Both the position numbers and the translations under genes were made by a program. Positions 17,305 to 24,983 of a stretch of 64,000 nt of DNA are shown one piece after another (position 1 is the stretch's first letter; the number at the start of each line of letters is the position of its first letter). The notes beneath the pieces are model-generated. The model had not been told where the DNA came from and ran no database searches. It was given only the letters and a program-made list of their open reading frames with translations. This DNA comes from Brevundimonas sp. MF30-B (lineage in GTDB: Bacteria; Pseudomonadota; Alphaproteobacteria; Caulobacterales; Caulobacteraceae). The stretch is from the NCBI RefSeq assembly GCF_004683885.1, contig NZ_CP038440.1, positions 2,390,001-2,454,000 of the forward strand, given 5' to 3'.

Positions 17305-17964
17305 ATGACTGCGCCCGACCCCTTCACCTCTTCGCCGCCTACCGTCCAAGGCCCGCTTCGCATCAATGACGTGGCACCCGATTTCTCTGCGCGCACCACA
17401 CAGGGCGAGAAGAGGCTGAGCGACTACCGTGGGCGCTGGCTCGTGCTATTTTCGCATCCGGCGGATTTCACGCCCGTCTGCACAAGCGAGTTCGTCGCCC
17501 TGGCGCGCCAGGCCGACGCGTTTGCCGCGATCAGCTGCGATCTCATGGCCCTCTCGGTGGACAGCCTTTATTCCCACCTCGCCTGGCTGACCGACATCCA
17601 CCGGCGGTTTGGCGTCACGGTCACATTTCCGATCATTGAGGACCCCTCAATGGCGATCGGCCAGGCCTACGGCATGGTCGACGCAGGCTCCGGTGACAGC
17701 GCCACGGTGCGCGCAACCTTCGTCATCGATCCAGACGGCGTCGTTCGGGCCATCAGCTGGTACCCGATGAACATCGGCCGTTCGGTGGAAGAGCTGTTGC
17801 GCCTGGTCTCTGCGCTGCAGACATCCGATCGGGAGCGGGCCTCCACACCCGCCGGCTGGACGCCTGGCGGCGTCCTGCTGGAATCGGCCGCCACCACGCT
17901 GGATGCCGCGCTGGCCAACGGCGATGACGCGGCGTCCTGGTATTACCGTGAGCGGCATCCATGA
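17305..17964 (+). CDS. 1-Cys (Prx6-like) peroxiredoxin
   Basis: 219-residue thiol peroxidase. The N-terminal thioredoxin fold has HPADFTPVCTSEF with peroxidatic Cys59; a second cysteine (Cys78) is not in a position typical of a resolving cysteine. The C-terminal domain contains ISWYPMNIGRSVEELLRLVSAL, characteristic of the Prx6/AhpC2 group. It is translationally coupled to the ArsR-type regulator (4-base ATGA overlap) and divergent from the persulfide dioxygenase, so it may remove peroxide or polysulfide formed under sulfide stress. Confidence 0.9.
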   Translation: MTAPDPFTSSPPTVQGPLRINDVAPDFSARTTQGEKRLSDYRGRWLVLFSHPADFTPVCTSEFVALARQADAFAAISCDLMALSVDSLYSHLAWLTDIHRRFGVTVTFPIIEDPSMAIGQAYGMVDAGSGDSATVRATFVIDPDGVVRAISWYPMNIGRSVEELLRLVSALQTSDRERASTPAGWTPGGVLLESAATTLDAALANGDDAASWYYRERHP

Positions 17965-18362
17965 CAGGCCCCAGCCTGAGAGGCATGGAACAGCTCAGGG
18001 AGATGGCTCCCCAGGCGGCTGAACTCCTGCGCCAACTCGCCAATCCCAACCGGCTGATGATCCTCTGCCATATCGCCAAGGAAGAGAAATCCGTCGGCCA
18101 GTTGGAAGCGGACCTCGGGATCCGGCAGCCGGCGCTGTCCCAGCAGCTGGCGGAACTTCGCCAGTTCGGCCTGGTCAAGACGCGGCGCCAGTCTCGGTCG
18201 ATCTTCTATTCCATCGCGGACGAGCGGGCTGAGGCGGTCATGGCGATGCTGTATGAGATTTTCTGCGGCGATCCCCAGGCCGTTGCGACAGGCGTTGCCC
18301 CCACGGCGCGGCCCGACCGAACATCTGGAGACAAGGCGCACTTCGCCAGGGTCGCGCCCTAG
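17961..18362 (+). CDS. ArsR-family persulfide sensor (SqrR/BigR-like)
   Basis: 133-residue winged-helix repressor. The HTH reads VGQLEADLGIRQPALSQQLAEL. Two cysteines, Cys36 in NRLMILCHIAKEE and Cys102 in MLYEIFCGDP, are 66 residues apart, the same spacing as the two reactive cysteines of SqrR (Cys41/Cys107), which form a polysulfide bridge when the cell is loaded with persulfide. Its neighbours, a sulfide oxidation operon and a peroxiredoxin, agree with this. It probably represses both divergent units through the palindrome at 17227-17261. Confidence 0.88.
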   Translation: MTGPSLRGMEQLREMAPQAAELLRQLANPNRLMILCHIAKEEKSVGQLEADLGIRQPALSQQLAELRQFGLVKTRRQSRSIFYSIADERAEAVMAMLYEIFCGDPQAVATGVAPTARPDRTSGDKAHFARVAP

Positions 18363-18367
18363 GCTGA

Positions 18368-18387
18368 CGGGCGTTACAAAATGCCCG
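18368..18387 (+). terminator. Hairpin after the regulator gene
   Basis: CGGGCGTT and AATGCCCG with an ACAA loop form an 8-bp stem (one G-T pair) six bases after the regulator stop. There is no clear T-run. Confidence 0.45.
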
Positions 18388-18486
18388 CTGTAGCCACCTT
18401 GCCTAAATCTCCTGTTGGCGCATAGTCGACGCTTGGATGACGGCCGAGCCCCGATAGCTGCTAAGGGTGTAAAGCGGACGGTCGTT

Positions 18487-18861
18487 CTATTGCTTGACTT
18501 CGATGCGGAGAGCCCGAAACGCCTCAGTGCCGCCGTTATGGATCGCGTGCGGGCCTTCCGGCGAAAACCCTAAGGCTAGAGGCGGCGGCCCCTCTGGGAG
18601 TCGGATACGGCGAACCTCGACAAGAGCCCCGTCTCGCATTTCGTAGATGATATCCGTAAGGGGTTGAGCGTGCTCAATGTGCATGACGCTCGGCCACCGG
18701 TGAACATGCGGCGGCTCGGTCTGGCCAGGCATGACAGTGACCTGCAAGACGCGAACATCGTCATTCTCAAGGATGACCACATGGTTCTCCGGGGCCGCCG
18801 TAACGGCGTCCAGTGGATCGGTTTGGGCTAGAACCGCCAAAGCCAGTGTCAAAACGATCAT
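18487..18861 (-). CDS. Exported cupin-like protein
   Basis: 124 residues with a very short signal-like N terminus (MIVLTLALAVLAQTDP) and a cupin pattern: VRVLQVTVMPGQTEPPHVHRWPSVMH supplies the first motif (in pieces, VRVLQVTVMPGQ and PPHVHRWPSVMH), and GPHAIHNGGTEAFRALRIEV the second. Two or three histidines could bind a metal. No close functional assignment is possible. A GGGGTGAG ribosome site precedes the ATG. It lies at the left margin of the accessory region and could belong to either side. Confidence 0.6.
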   Translation of the reverse strand: MIVLTLALAVLAQTDPLDAVTAAPENHVVILENDDVRVLQVTVMPGQTEPPHVHRWPSVMHIEHAQPLTDIIYEMRDGALVEVRRIRLPEGPPPLALGFSPEGPHAIHNGGTEAFRALRIEVKQ

Positions 18862-18981
18862 CGCTCACCCCTAAATATTGCCGGACTGTATGAGGCCTAT
18901 CGATTTCAGCAAGTGTCCGCCACTGTTCGGGAGCGGTCCTTCAGTGGGCCCTGGACCGAAGGTCCAGTTCCCGCCGCTGCA

Positions 18982-19002
18982 CCAATGTCCGGTGTTGGCG
19001 CA
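18982..19002. repeat. Dispersed 21-bp repeat, copy 2
   Basis: Nineteen of 21 bases match 12804-12824 (here CCAATGTCCG then GTGTTGGCGCA). The surrounding gap 18862-19048 holds no convincing gene; a 62-codon open frame there lacks any family resemblance. Confidence 0.4.
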
Positions 19003-19048
19003 GAGTAGCACCTCGTAACGACCCATCGCCGGCGGGGCCGCTTTGGGC

Positions 19049-19954
19049 CTAACCGTCAATCGCGGCTAGTCGAAGCTCCGCCAGGCGGCGCTTGCACAGA
19101 TCATCTACGAGCGTTCGAAGTTCTGCTACGCGCGTCGCCAGCCATGTCAGCTCTTCATCGCTGATCCTGTAATGCTCCGAATAGCGCGCTTTGACATAGG
19201 CCTCTCGAAGCAGCTCAAAACAGCGCCTTTCGAACTTGGTGTCTCTCGGCCAGGCATCGGCCAAATGCGCGTCGATGGCCTCAGCCTTTTTCCGCAGGAA
19301 GGCAAGGTTGTGAGCTTTGCCGCTGTAGAGGGTCACGACCAGCAGCACCGCGTGATACAGATGCTCCGCAGCCTGGTGCAGGTTGAAAGCTGCTAGGTTT
19401 GGCTCTTCATCAGCCGCACAGTAGGCTGAAACTTTCTGGAAGCCCGCCGCACTCGCCATCCACTTCTCATAGTGCCGCTCCGCCTCTTCCAGAGCGACCC
19501 GCGCCTTTAGGTCGGCGGGCTTGTGCAGCCTTACCCCCGGCGTGTCGTAGAGCAGCACGCCTTCGCGCACGATATCGGCGAAGAAGTAGCGTCCGCGATC
19601 CAGTTGCTCGTTCACGTCGTCGAGCGAATGGACGATCAGGCTGACGGGGGTGCGGATATCCGGGCCGACCGGCATGGTGCGGTTCTCGGCCTCGTACCAG
19701 AACTCGCCATCGGTCAGGTCCTCGTGGTCGACCACGATCAGCAGGAAGTCCGAGAAATACCGTCCGACCGGATCGTGGACCCAGTCACCTCGGGCATAGC
19801 TGCCATAGAGGATGATCTTGAGGATCTTGCCATTCTTGAGCCGGTCGGCGCGCCGGGTGGAGACGGCCTCTTCGAAGGCCGCGCGCACGGTCTCGACCAC
19901 CTGACGGAGTTCGGCCTGTTTGCGGGCCGGCAGATGATCGAGGCTCTTCTTCAT
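19049..19954 (-). CDS. Nucleotidyltransferase–HEPN (MNT-HEPN) fusion protein
   Basis: 301 residues. The N-terminal domain has the polymerase-beta-like nucleotidyltransferase motif ILYGSYARGDWV with FSDFLLIVVDHED downstream (GS…D-x-D type, though the second motif is loose). The C-terminal ~150 residues resemble a HEPN domain: NLHQAAEHLYHAVLLVVTLY and KARYSEHYRISDEEL, the latter giving an Arg-x3-His rather than the usual R-x4-6-H. In toxin-antitoxin systems MNT and HEPN are separate genes; here they are one chain. Start at 19954 is preferred because GGAGA precedes it. It sits next to a ParB-like gene on an integrated element. Confidence 0.78.
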   Translation of the reverse strand: MKKSLDHLPARKQAELRQVVETVRAAFEEAVSTRRADRLKNGKILKIILYGSYARGDWVHDPVGRYFSDFLLIVVDHEDLTDGEFWYEAENRTMPVGPDIRTPVSLIVHSLDDVNEQLDRGRYFFADIVREGVLLYDTPGVRLHKPADLKARVALEEAERHYEKWMASAAGFQKVSAYCAADEEPNLAAFNLHQAAEHLYHAVLLVVTLYSGKAHNLAFLRKKAEAIDAHLADAWPRDTKFERRCFELLREAYVKARYSEHYRISDEELTWLATRVAELRTLVDDLCKRRLAELRLAAIDG

Positions 19955-20124
19955 GACGGGAGTCTCCGCGATACGATCCCACACGGCAAGGCTTAACCCG
20001 CTGGGGCCATTCGCCCATGGGTGTAGTCAGCCCTGCTCCTCCCATCTTCGCCGCCAAGGGCGGCGCCAGACAAGGGAGCCGCGCGCCCCCATGGGCGCGC
20101 GGCCAGTTTGAAAAGCTCCGCAGC

Positions 20125-22200
20125 TTATTCGGCGGCGAAGGCGTAGGCGTCGTCCTCCGGTGGCGGCGACGCACCCTCGCCTTCCGCCACCACGGTCGCT
20201 GGCGCCGCGTCAGGCGCCGGGCGGGTCCGCAGGACCGGCGGCAGCCAGCCCCTGCCCTCGACCAGCCGCTCGGCGGCCTCGGCCATATCGCCCTTCTTCA
20301 GCCCGGCGATCCGCGCGGCGTCCTCTGCGGTGGTCGCCTCGGTCACGGCCTGAAGCATCCGCGCCTTGGACACCCGCGAAAAATAGCTGGCGGCGGTGGC
20401 GGTCCAGGTGACGGTCATGTCCAGCCCGGTGGCCGTCGCCAGGGTCTCGGCATGGGCGAGCGCCTCGGGCTTGCGGTCATGGGGATCGCGCACGGCATAG
20501 AGGCTCGCGCCCGCGCAGCAGGCCAGAAGGTCCAAAAGCTCCGACGGCGCCATGGCCTCAAGGGCGGGCCACAGGTCCGCCGCCTCCTGCGGGAGACGCG
20601 CGCCCCACGCTTGCAGCCGCTCGGCCACGCGCCGCCCGGCCGGGCTGTCCCCGACGCCGGGCGCCAGCCGCTCCAGCCCGGTCACGCTCAACCGCAGTTG
20701 CAGGGGCGTCCACGTCCCCCACGGCGGATAGAAGACCTGGAGCACCAGCGCATGGACCACCGCCGTCAGGGCGAGAGTCGCATCGGCCTGAACCGCGTCG
20801 CGCAGCCCCATGGTGCGATGGGCCGTCAGATCGATCACCAGACGATCCGACAGAGGCGACAGGCCCTCGTCCGCTTCCGGCTGCGAAGTCGGGGACGCAC
20901 CCGTTTCCGCAGGGTCGTCGGCGCCGACCCCTCCCGGAACCTCAGGATCGGGACGCCGCGCCTCAACAACATCCTCGGGCCGCACCAGACCGCGTTCGAA
21001 GCGGGCCAGGCCGTCGTGGCCCGGCAGGACCATGACCCCGGCCCGCGCCTTGACCTCGGTGGGATAGTCGAAGTCCGGGCCGAAGGCTTGGAGGGCCTTA
21101 TCGATCTCTTCAAGCCGGGCGTCCACCTCGGGCGGCAGGGCCTCGGCGGAATCCGTCGCGGAGATCAGTCGGTCGTACTCCTCGGACAGGGCCGCGATCT
21201 CGGCCGCGTCGGCTTCGGGGCGGATGACCTCAGCGGGATAGACCCGGCCAAGCCCGACGGCGTCCTGATAGTCCGATCCGGCCTCGGCCCATTTCCAGCC
21301 CTCCCGCTTGAGGACGTCCTGAGCCAGGTCGGACAGTTTGTCGGCTGCCAGACGGTCCAGAAGCGCGGGGTCTTCCAGCCAGCCTGCCCCGTCTTCGGTG
21401 AACAGGTCCCGCAGGACGGCGCCGCCTTCGGCCTCATAGACCTCGACGCCGACGAAGCGGGCGCGCGGATCGTCGGCCCGCACCTTGGTCTCGGTCATGG
21501 CGCGGCGGATGGCGTGGACCGGACGGTAGTCGCCCAACTGCTCGAACACTTGGCGTTGCCGATCCTGATCGGGGCTCACGCAAAACGCCATGAGCTGGTC
21601 CAGCGTCAGCGTCCCGTCCCGATAGGCCGCCATGAGTGTTGGCGCCGCCGCCCCCAGCCGCAGCCGCTGACGCACCACCGTCGCGGTCACCCCGAACCGA
21701 GCGCCGATCTCTTCGGCGCCATAGCCCCGCTCGTCGGAGAGCCTCTTGAAAGCTTCGAACTGATCGGCGGGATGCATGGCCTCGCGGGTGACGTTCTCGT
21801 CGAGGCTGATTTCATGGGCGTCGTTTTCGGTGTCGACCGTCACCCGCACCGGATGGTTCCGCTTGAGGACCTTGCGCTTGACCAGCATCCGCAGAGCGAG
21901 GCGGCGCCCCTCCCCTATGGTCACGAGGTATTTGCCGGTCGCCCCGCCATCCTCGCCCCGCTCGATCTCGACCACGGGCGGCTGCAAGACCCCCTTGGCC
22001 TTGATCGAGGCGGCCAGCGCTTCGAGGCTCGCCGGGGAATGCTTCACCTTGCGGGCATTGCGCGGCGACGCCTTCAACAGATTGAGCGGCACGAACAGTT
22101 CCGCGCCGTGCTGGGGCGTCCGATCAGCCGCTTGGTCCGTGGCGGAAGCGGCGGCGTCAGCCGCCGCCGAAGGACGGGCTTGGGTGGATTGAGCAGTCAT
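20125..22200 (-). CDS. Large ParB/RepB/Spo0J-like DNA-binding protein of mobile element
   Basis: 691 residues. The ParB/Sulfiredoxin-like nuclease fold begins FVPLNLLKASPRNARKVKH, followed by ASIKAKGVLQPPVVE and GRRLALRMLV, and SLDENVTREAMHPADQFEAF, the usual ParB box region. A helix-turn-helix (YGAEEIGARFGVTATVVRQRL) follows. The remaining ~450 residues are long and variable, typical of ParB-like proteins of integrative elements, not of chromosome-partition ParB, and no ParA lies nearby. The ATG at 22200 has a strong AAAGGAGG site. Its 5' leader is heavily base-paired (22214-22463). Confidence 0.87.
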   Translation of the reverse strand: MTAQSTQARPSAAADAAASATDQAADRTPQHGAELFVPLNLLKASPRNARKVKHSPASLEALAASIKAKGVLQPPVVEIERGEDGGATGKYLVTIGEGRRLALRMLVKRKVLKRNHPVRVTVDTENDAHEISLDENVTREAMHPADQFEAFKRLSDERGYGAEEIGARFGVTATVVRQRLRLGAAAPTLMAAYRDGTLTLDQLMAFCVSPDQDRQRQVFEQLGDYRPVHAIRRAMTETKVRADDPRARFVGVEVYEAEGGAVLRDLFTEDGAGWLEDPALLDRLAADKLSDLAQDVLKREGWKWAEAGSDYQDAVGLGRVYPAEVIRPEADAAEIAALSEEYDRLISATDSAEALPPEVDARLEEIDKALQAFGPDFDYPTEVKARAGVMVLPGHDGLARFERGLVRPEDVVEARRPDPEVPGGVGADDPAETGASPTSQPEADEGLSPLSDRLVIDLTAHRTMGLRDAVQADATLALTAVVHALVLQVFYPPWGTWTPLQLRLSVTGLERLAPGVGDSPAGRRVAERLQAWGARLPQEAADLWPALEAMAPSELLDLLACCAGASLYAVRDPHDRKPEALAHAETLATATGLDMTVTWTATAASYFSRVSKARMLQAVTEATTAEDAARIAGLKKGDMAEAAERLVEGRGWLPPVLRTRPAPDAAPATVVAEGEGASPPPEDDAYAFAAE

Positions 22201-22213
22201 GTCTGCCTCCTTT

Positions 22214-22463
22214 GGGCAAGGGTTGCAGGCACGCGAAAGGCGCGCCTGAAACCCTGCCCGTCGGCGAGACCGGGGTAGCAAGGGCCAGGGCGGATCGGCC
22301 GGAGGGGGATCACCCGGCCTGCACAAGCCTTGTCTCTGTCGGCTCCCGGCCCGTCGTGTCCGGCGCGGAAGGCCGGGGAGACCGGCCGATCCGGCGGCGA
22401 AGCCGCGGACCCTGGCCCGCGCGAGGGCGGAGCCCTTAGCGCTTGCCGCCGCCGCGCGGCGGC
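22214..22463 (-). promoter_or_regulatory. Extensively base-paired leader of the ParB-like gene (possible structured RNA)
   Basis: In minus-strand order towards the ParB-like start there is a chain of inverted repeats. GCCGCCGC/GCGGCGGC (22445-22463) comes first, then AGGGC/GCCCT (22424-22436). A nested element follows: outer GGGCCAGGG (22282-22290) with CCCTGGCCC (22410-22418), inner GGATCGGCCGG (22292-22302) with CCGGCCGATCC (22382-22392), and innermost CCCGGCCT (22313-22320) with AGGCCGGG (22370-22377). A side hairpin GCGGC-GAA-GCCGC lies at 22394-22406. Last is an 11-of-12 bp stem AGGGTTGCAGGC (22219-22230) with GCCTGAAACCCT (22244-22255), extended by GGGC/GCCC, ending 3 bases before the AAAGGAGG ribosome site. 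The pairing is seen; function is unknown. Confidence 0.55.
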
Positions 22464-22821
22464 CTGCCACCCCTTGGCATGCCGATGGTTTGATGAGTTC
22501 GACACGGCTGACCGCCGAAGCGATCCGACGCGGACGGGCTACGACCATTCAAGCCTAATCACGCGGCCGGCCCAGGTGCTCATGGCAGGGGCTTGGCATT
22601 CCGACCGCCAGCCTCGGCGCTCGATAGGACGCCCGACAGGGTCTGATCCCCTAGCCTCGCTGACCGGCGGCGGCTCATCTTCAGGTTTTGTCGACGCGCC
22701 TTTGGCGCGCTGTCCGCCCACCCTGGTAGAAATGATCGATCGACCGTCCGCGAGGGCTAGCCACGCCAGGGGCTGCGGCGTTAATCTTTGCCGTAGAGCA
22801 ACCTCAGGACGAGGACCGACG
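22464..22821. other. Divergent gap between ParB-like and XRE genes
   Basis: About 360 bases without a convincing gene. A small hairpin CGCGCC-TTT-GGCGCG is at 22695-22709. It should hold the promoters of the structured ParB-like leader (leftward) and of the XRE regulator (rightward), but no clear promoter motif is recognisable by eye. Confidence 0.4.
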
Positions 22822-23211
22822 ATGACCGGCGCCGACACGGGCCGTAAGCCCGACGCAATCGATATCGCCGTTGGCGAGGCGGTGCGCGCCGCCCGTCAAC
22901 TGCGTGGTGAAACCCAAAGCACCCTGGCCAAGGCGATCGGGATCACCTTTCAGCAGGTCCAGAAGTATGAGCGGGGCGCCAACCGGATCTCGGCGTCGAT
23001 GCTCACCCGCATCGCCAATCATCTGAATGTGCCCGTCATGAGCCTTTTCCCTCAGGACGCGCTGAACCAGCCTGGCCCAGACGCCGGGATCACCGTCCTG
23101 CCGGGCGGAGATGAGCTCTCCCAATTGTACGGCGCCCTTCCCGCTGCAGACCGAGGCGCGGTCCTGGCGATGGCGCAGGCGCTCTATCGCGCCCGTAATC
23201 CCGGAGCCTGA
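22822..23211 (+). CDS. XRE-family helix-turn-helix regulator
   Basis: 129-residue DNA-binding protein. The HTH is AVRAARQLRGETQSTLAKAI followed by GITFQQVQKYERGANRISAS, close to the family in Alphaproteobacteria that read 'ITFQQVQKYERG'. The C-terminal part LSQLYGALPAADRGAVLAMAQAL may be for dimer formation. ATG at 22822 with GAGGA upstream; the longer open frame to 22330 would run through the structured leader and is not used. Divergent from the ParB-like gene, so it may regulate element maintenance. Confidence 0.85.
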   Translation: MTGADTGRKPDAIDIAVGEAVRAARQLRGETQSTLAKAIGITFQQVQKYERGANRISASMLTRIANHLNVPVMSLFPQDALNQPGPDAGITVLPGGDELSQLYGALPAADRGAVLAMAQALYRARNPGA

Positions 23212-23215
23212 AGGT

Positions 23216-23629
23216 TCAAGCCGGTCGCCATCCCCTCGGCGTGGGCTCTCCGGCAAGCCATCGCTCGGCCGGAGAGCCCGCGAGAGCGAGAGCGGTCAGC
23301 AGTGTCGGTATGGACTGATAAGCGATGTAGGCCCGCCAGTAGATCTCTGGATCGGCCAGGACGGTTAGGTGAGACGTGACCACCAGAACGCTGGTGGCGC
23401 TGGCGAAGAGCAGCCACCAGCGCCGATGGATCATGGACAGGGTCACGAAACCGACGGCGACCGCGGCATCCACGGCGACCACGGCGTCCACCGAGACGGG
23501 TTGTAGAACAAGAGTGCTGGCATAGCCGGCAGCCAGCAGCGCCGTCGCCTGTCGTTCCGGGCGGCCACCAAGGCGCCAGGCCAGGCCGGCGCCGGCGATC
23601 GCGACCGCCCAGATGACATAATAGAGCAC
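23216..23629 (-). CDS. Small integral membrane protein, unknown
   Basis: 137 residues with about four hydrophobic helices (MLYYVIWAVAIAGAGLAW at the N terminus; ATALLAAGYASTLVL; VVAVDAAVAVGFVTLSMI; LLFASATSVLVVTSHLTVL). GTG start preceded by GAGGA. The 3' end nearly meets the XRE gene (convergent, 4 bases apart). No family recognised. Confidence 0.6.
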   Translation of the reverse strand: MLYYVIWAVAIAGAGLAWRLGGRPERQATALLAAGYASTLVLQPVSVDAVVAVDAAVAVGFVTLSMIHRRWWLLFASATSVLVVTSHLTVLADPEIYWRAYIAYQSIPTLLTALALAGSPAERWLAGEPTPRGWRPA

Positions 23630-23646
23630 TCGTCCTCGCGATCCGG

Positions 23647-23985
23647 CTAGGCCACCCGGAGGAAGCCGGTGGGCCGAACCGGCCCGTCTTCTTCCGGCTT
23701 CTGCATCGGGCCAGCCGCCTGCCAGGAGATATTCAGGTCCGTGGCGTCGCGCAGCAGAAGCGCGTGGGCGCGCACGATCCGGGCGCGCTGCGCGGTGAGT
23801 TTCGCCACGAGGCCTCCAACTTCGGCCAGCGCTTCCTGGCCGACGCCCGCAGAAATTCGAGCGCGCAGCCGTCCCCGCGTCATCAGGGCGGCGAGATCGT
23901 TGGTCTCGGCGATGGCGACGTCGAGCGCGCGCTCTGCGGCGTAGAGCTGGCGGGCGAGGTCAACGCCGAACTGTTCGGTCTTCAT
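23647..23985 (-). CDS. Small helical protein, unknown
   Basis: 112 residues, highly helical and without membrane segments (ARQLYAAERALDVAIAETND, then AKLTAQRARIVRAHALLL). The ATG at 23985 (MKTEQFGVDLAR) is chosen; a longer frame begins at 24024 and would overlap the LuxR-type gene. It is in line with the membrane protein downstream. No family recognised; probable element cargo. Confidence 0.6.
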   Translation of the reverse strand: MKTEQFGVDLARQLYAAERALDVAIAETNDLAALMTRGRLRARISAGVGQEALAEVGGLVAKLTAQRARIVRAHALLLRDATDLNISWQAAGPMQKPEEDGPVRPTGFLRVA

Positions 23986-24013
23986 GTCTGTGATCTTTCG
24001 CGTTGGTCGCGTT

Positions 24014-24637
24014 TCAGGACGCACCGCGCCGTTCCGCCGACTGGTACCGATGCTGATCGGACATGACGACGTTGAAGACGGCGCTGATGACCAAGGAGGT
24101 GAGCGCCGTCAGGACAATGATAATGGCAAGCCTCGCGAGCCGATTTCGGGGGGCCGGCCGGTAGCCGGCCCTGCCCTGACGATCAGTCCCGCGGTCGCCG
24201 CTACCTCTGTCATGAGTTGGACCCCGGACAGCCCTGGGACCCGATCTTCCAGATCCCGGACGAAGTGGTTCGCCATGCGCCTCTCTTCCGGCGTGGTCGC
24301 CAGGAACAGAAGGGCCTGATGAATATCCTTCCAGGTCAGGGATGGTAGATCGGGGTGTTGGCTGCCCATGCGTCGTCTCCGTCTTGGTGTCCGCATCTGG
24401 CGTGACGCCGCGGCTCGGAGCCATGGGGCCGAAAGTGGGGTCTGGTACGTTTCGATCCAGAAGCGCCAGGGCGGCCTTGCGTCGGTTCACGCCCAGGCGC
24501 TGGCAGGCTTCGTAGACATGTTTCTTGACGGTGGATTCGGAGACGCCGAGAGCGTGCGCGATCTCCTTGTCGCTCATCAGCCGCGTCATCCGCAGACAGC
24601 GGTCCTGGCTCGGCGTCAGAGGTCGGCGTGTGGTCAT
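24014..24637 (-). CDS. LuxR-type HTH protein with C-terminal membrane helix
   Basis: 207 residues. The N-terminal 60 residues are a GerE/LuxR-type HTH: RPLTPSQDRCLRMTRLMSDK, IAHALGVSESTVKKHV and CQRLGVNRRKAALALL. There is no receiver or ligand domain. A ~100-residue low-complexity linker (rich in Pro, Gly, Arg, Asp) follows, and one hydrophobic helix (LAIIIVLTALTSLVISAVFN) near the C terminus, so the regulator is probably held in the membrane. ATG at 24637 with GGGGGAG upstream. The linker overlaps a second gene in another frame (24109-24369). Confidence 0.7.
   Translation of the reverse strand: MTTRRPLTPSQDRCLRMTRLMSDKEIAHALGVSESTVKKHVYEACQRLGVNRRKAALALLDRNVPDPTFGPMAPSRGVTPDADTKTETTHGQPTPRSTIPDLEGYSSGPSVPGDHAGREAHGEPLRPGSGRSGPRAVRGPTHDRGSGDRGTDRQGRAGYRPAPRNRLARLAIIIVLTALTSLVISAVFNVVMSDQHRYQSAERRGAS
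24109..24369 (-). CDS. Hypothetical protein inside the LuxR gene, other frame
   Basis: 86 residues with normal, well-ordered composition (SLTWKDIHQALLFLATTPEE, RRMANHFVRDLEDRVPGLSG, VQLMTEVAATAGLIVRAG). ATG at 24369 has a GGAGA ribosome site 6 bases upstream. It lies entirely within the LuxR-type gene on the same strand but in a different frame, covering only the low-complexity linker of that protein. Composition suggests that this frame is the older coding sequence and that the LuxR frame has been read through it. No family recognised. Confidence 0.55.
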   Translation of the reverse strand: MGSQHPDLPSLTWKDIHQALLFLATTPEERRMANHFVRDLEDRVPGLSGVQLMTEVAATAGLIVRAGPATGRPPEIGSRGLPLSLS

Positions 24638-24983
24638 GAGTGCTCCCCCCTCACTTAACGTCCTCACACCCATGGAGTCGACGGGGGGTCGGCTCCGGCC
24701 GTTGGATCCCACGCGCGAGTCATCCGACCCATCGATCTATGCGGCTACGCCATCCCACTGGCCAGGACGCGACAGATCCCCCGCGTCGCCTTCGCCAGCA
24801 GGCCAGCGAGCGCATTACCGGGTGCGGCGGCGCCGATAGAGTCGGCAGAAGCAGGAAATAGCTGATTCCCAGCATCGCTCGGCGGCTTTTCGGCAAGCCA
24901 CCGTCAGGCCGTTGGGGTGGATCGAGGCACGTCACGAGGGCTAAGCCCGAGAGCCGCAGCTGCTGACTGATGGGCCGCGAGGA
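24638..24983. other. Gap without recognisable gene
   Basis: About 350 bases between the LuxR-type start and the TonB-dependent receptor stop (both minus strand). Short open frames occur on both strands but none has a ribosome site or family resemblance. Confidence 0.4.

Noticed and set aside
18871..19059. 62-codon minus-strand open frame next to the MNT-HEPN gene
   Set aside because: No ribosome site, no signal or domain, and it overlaps the end of a real gene.
20017..22278. 753-codon open frame antisense to the ParB-like gene
   Set aside because: Arg/Gly/Leu-rich composition without domains; it is the mirror of the ParB-like coding sequence.
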